A DNA stretch of 17,517 nt. Origin: an uncultured Bacteroidales bacterium (GTDB lineage Bacteria > Bacteroidota > Bacteroidia > Bacteroidales > UBA932). The stretch is taken from contig CAMNNS010000020.1 of the NCBI GenBank assembly GCA_946545765.1, forward strand, positions 1-17,517. Direction: 5' to 3'. Under the pieces are notes generated by a model, which was not told where the DNA came from, did no database searches, and was given only the letters and a program-made list of their open reading frames with translations. Shown piece by piece: positions 16,501 to 17,517 of this stretch; the stretch's first letter is position 1; every line of letters starts with the position of its first letter. The translations under genes were made by a program, and so were the position numbers.

Positions 16501-16628
16501 TCTCTTTAGGTTTGAGATATGCAAGAACAACAAGCCCTTTAGATATACAGAGCTACAGTTCTGCAAATTATAGCGGAACGAATCGTAAAAATTATTATTC
16601 TTTAATAATGAGTATAACATTCAAATAG
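13548..16628 (+). CDS. Large exported protein: gluzincin-like peptidase domain, propeller-like middle, C-terminal outer-membrane beta-barrel
   Basis: The 1026-residue precursor has a signal peptide (about residues 1-31, ending SWGQ); the ATG at codon 6 is a second possible start. Residues about 100-215 contain HEGRH (H151, E152, H155), a full HExxH zinc motif. It is followed about 38 residues later by WMLEGDAVVAE, whose E193 is placed as the third zinc ligand of gluzincins. Residues about 330-650 consist of repeated short beta-strand units (such as SLVAVASGYG and DKRLFFISD), suggesting a beta-propeller. From about 690 to the end, alternating hydrophobic/aromatic strands end in YYSLIMSITFK, as in an outer-membrane barrel. 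I infer a surface or periplasm-facing metallopeptidase-like domain anchored by its own barrel. I know no characterised homologue, and a purely structural role is possible. PnuC follows 42 bases later. Confidence 0.75.
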   Translation: MEKSHMLRGKKNIALTFFLCVLVMSPLKSWGQYYSVGENPSNVKWKEMSSKNFKVIYPIKRAEFNPALKSESGYEKLIKNYLLLMEKNYGILSDSIEYNYGLGGLFPTIVHPFNAISNGVTFWSPRQIDYFMLPPTGLQYPQPWHQQLVLHEGRHAWQIAHFNKGFLKVLYWVFGEQVIGMASGVYPSSWMLEGDAVVAETQMSKFGRGRSGSFLAKTLNTIIPDGESGVRLTNVYGKNRNWDRWRFGSDKYYSPSQYHVGYMINAMARYKTKDYNLTHKILSQEPMQLYNVNTVANAFKDFSGRTHRDYTKDSLLQEYYSLNTNKEIDKLLKGVDNKSVNITGKSYKRGGGNKNYYLEYYNIVDLSEDSLVAVASGYGSMPYLVLYKRNGDSWDSEILRYMPQMQSGISTYNARKIFWSEPVVDARWEQVARNKIFSYDIPTKKLENIDVGNDYLYSPMNCKNILYAISYDPELLESKIVAIKDLKNDKIIYSEPNSVVYSTNNQITEICSINGEIFFTEISDNGVSLKSVKGRTIIKDSKAVIKEIIGGDKRLFFISDIFGEDLLLSVDPTKEGATIANGDISIASSSRGITMYTVLEDKGLLYVTKHLRDRGVYLFKEEIQSIPATEKLKFNFPLAEELSRQYVNSEEYKAMSSISDEEVPVSIKKYKKFSNLFKFHSWAPFYTNYTGATNGSYDDFFTEIKPGVTLFSQNELGTMSGQLGYSYNSDERLHAAHFNFTYKGWYPVISATVDFNDKYMLENKHSFRSNVNIYLPLNLSKNGWNKGITPLLFWGYRNDEEIEFNVSNNSNYVYRKNIDRHYLVASLSAYSSLGVAKSQIFPRWGIGGRLQAGISPNGRDYYGSIYSAYLYGYIPGFKFNDAIKLSASYQYQDYKRYLLNNIISIPRGYTRDIYGEEFFRATIDYGLPIYLGDISLGSIAYLKSLSVVPFADLGLFKVRDHWRNRSSFGSDIVFNGHFLRIGYPISLGLRYARTTSPLDIQSYSSANYSGTNRKNYYSLIMSITFK

Positions 16629-16670
16629 TTAGGCTAATGTTTTAATGTATAAAATTGCTCCCCTAAAAAG

Positions 16671-17408
16671 ATGAGATTTATATCAAAAGATACCCTAAAA
16701 CCATTTGATTGGTTCATTATAATAGGCTCAATACTATTTTATATAATATATTGGTTTGTAGCAGAATATAAAGGAGATTCTTTTAGTTATTTAGGGGCAG
16801 TGGCAGGTGTTTGTGGTTTGGTTTGTAATGTCTTGTGTGCAAAGAGAAATATCTTGAATTATCTCTTTGGTTTAATTAATGTAACTCTATATGCCTATAT
16901 ATCATGGAAGAATAGTATATACGGCGATGTAGTTCTAAATGCTTTCTATTATCTCCCGATGCAATTTATAGGTTTTTATAGTTGGATGAGAAAGAGGGAG
17001 TCTATTAGTGGCATTAAAGGGGACTCCGAAGTAGTAGTTGTTTCCAAAAAAATGAATTTAAAACAGAGAGTTATCTTGATGGTATCATGTGTAGTATTAG
17101 TTATTATAGTTGGATATATTCTAAAATATTATACAGAAGACCCTCAGCCATTTAAAGATTCTGCAACAACTGTCTTATCTATTATTGCTATGATATTGAT
17201 GGTAATGGCATATATGGAACAGTGGTGGTTGTGGATTTTTATAAATCTTCTGGCTCTCGTGATGTGGGTTCTTATATATAGAAGAGGTGGTGAAAGTAGT
17301 GCAGAGATGGTTATCATGTGGCTTTTTTATTTAGCCAATTCTATAAATGGATATATAGTTTGGAAAAAGGCTGCTAATAAATCTAATTTAAGAAGCGAAG
17401 AATTATAA
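16671..17408 (+). CDS. PnuC-family vitamin transporter (nicotinamide riboside or thiamine type)
   Basis: The 245-residue protein has about seven to eight membrane segments. The PnuC signature is clear around residues 60-106: NILNYLFGLINVTLYAYI, then NSIYGDVVLNAFYYLPMQF and GFYSWMRK. A hydrophilic loop (about 107-132) precedes the second half, which repeats the pattern with MAYMEQWWLWIFINL and NSINGYIVWKK. PnuC proteins are facilitators that take up nicotinamide riboside, thiamine or riboflavin, with trapping by a downstream kinase. I cannot assign the substrate: no TPP or FMN riboswitch is visible upstream, and the next gene is outside the window. The 42-base gap without a promoter match suggests read-through from the outer-membrane protein gene. 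Confidence 0.88.
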   Translation: MRFISKDTLKPFDWFIIIGSILFYIIYWFVAEYKGDSFSYLGAVAGVCGLVCNVLCAKRNILNYLFGLINVTLYAYISWKNSIYGDVVLNAFYYLPMQFIGFYSWMRKRESISGIKGDSEVVVVSKKMNLKQRVILMVSCVVLVIIVGYILKYYTEDPQPFKDSATTVLSIIAMILMVMAYMEQWWLWIFINLLALVMWVLIYRRGGESSAEMVIMWLFYLANSINGYIVWKKAANKSNLRSEEL

Positions 17409-17470
17409 GATGTTTTTATCCCATTTTGTTTATGTGAGAAATGATTTTGATAATGATTCTACAATTTAGT

Positions 17471-17500
17471 TTGTATTTTTACAAATATGTATTATCTTTG
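17471..17500 (+). promoter_or_regulatory. Strong Bacteroidota-type promoter leading out of the window
   Basis: TTG at 17471-17473 and TATCTTTG at 17493-17500 are separated by exactly 19 bases, a full match to TTG-N19-TAnnTTTG. The driven gene lies beyond the right edge. This implies that the next gene starts a new transcription unit rather than continuing the pnuC operon. Confidence 0.65.
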
Positions 17501-17517
17501 TGTAGCAGTAAGGTTTA

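Noticed and set aside
1..17517. CRISPR arrays, IS elements, integrase genes or phage genes
   Set aside because: No spaced repeats, transposase motifs, terminal inverted repeats or phage-like frames were seen on either strand.

Overview
This window looks like chromosomal core sequence from an A+T-rich member of the Bacteroidota, most likely order Bacteroidales. Four lines of evidence point there: a DUF4954-type protein typical of that phylum; groES-groEL with a GGM-rich GroEL C-terminus; promoters of the Bacteroidota type (-7 TAnnTTTG, in the best cases with TTG 19-20 bases upstream); and starts preceded by A/T-rich leaders rather than Shine-Dalgarno sites. I cannot name a species. No IS element, integrase, CRISPR array, rRNA or phage gene is visible.

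Layout. Bases 1-498 hold the 3' part of a YgjP/DUF45-type zinc peptidase gene that starts outside the window. Bases 637-1026 hold an N-terminally short ATC-hydrolase-family gene, richer in G+C than its neighbours and flanked by a 12-base direct repeat. On the minus strand follow a small unknown gene (1109-1384) and a peptidoglycan-salvage pair: an exported NlpC/P60 endopeptidase (2651-4015) and a Tat-exported dipeptide epimerase (1448-2632). Divergent from the pair is a YhcC-type radical SAM gene (4117-5037), then the DUF4954 gene (5192-7291). A near-perfect palindrome (7291-7329) separates it from convergent groES-groEL (9302 down to 7357).

Divergent from groES are tadA (9462-9926) and a YqaA-type membrane protein gene. 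They are followed by tRNA-Gln(TTG) at 10478-10548 and a thioredoxin-like DUF5106-type lipoprotein gene. A minus-strand Na/Pi-cotransporter-family gene (11717-13405) is divergent from a 1026-residue predicted outer-membrane protein with a gluzincin HExxH motif (13548-16628). A PnuC-type transporter gene follows at 16671-17408. The right edge carries a strong promoter pointing out of the window.

Functional links. NlpC/P60 and the epimerase probably act in sequence on muropeptides: release of L-Ala-gamma-D-Glu, then epimerisation to L-Ala-L-Glu. GroES and GroEL form the chaperonin. The outer-membrane protein and PnuC are closely spaced in the same direction and may be co-transcribed.

Most notable points: a sequence upstream of groES that matches the sigma-54 -24/-12 consensus with exact spacing; the fused metallopeptidase-like/barrel protein; the conserved but uncharacterised DUF4954 protein; and the possible insertion scar around the ATC-hydrolase fragment. 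I did not find a clear multi-gene system of an undescribed kind.
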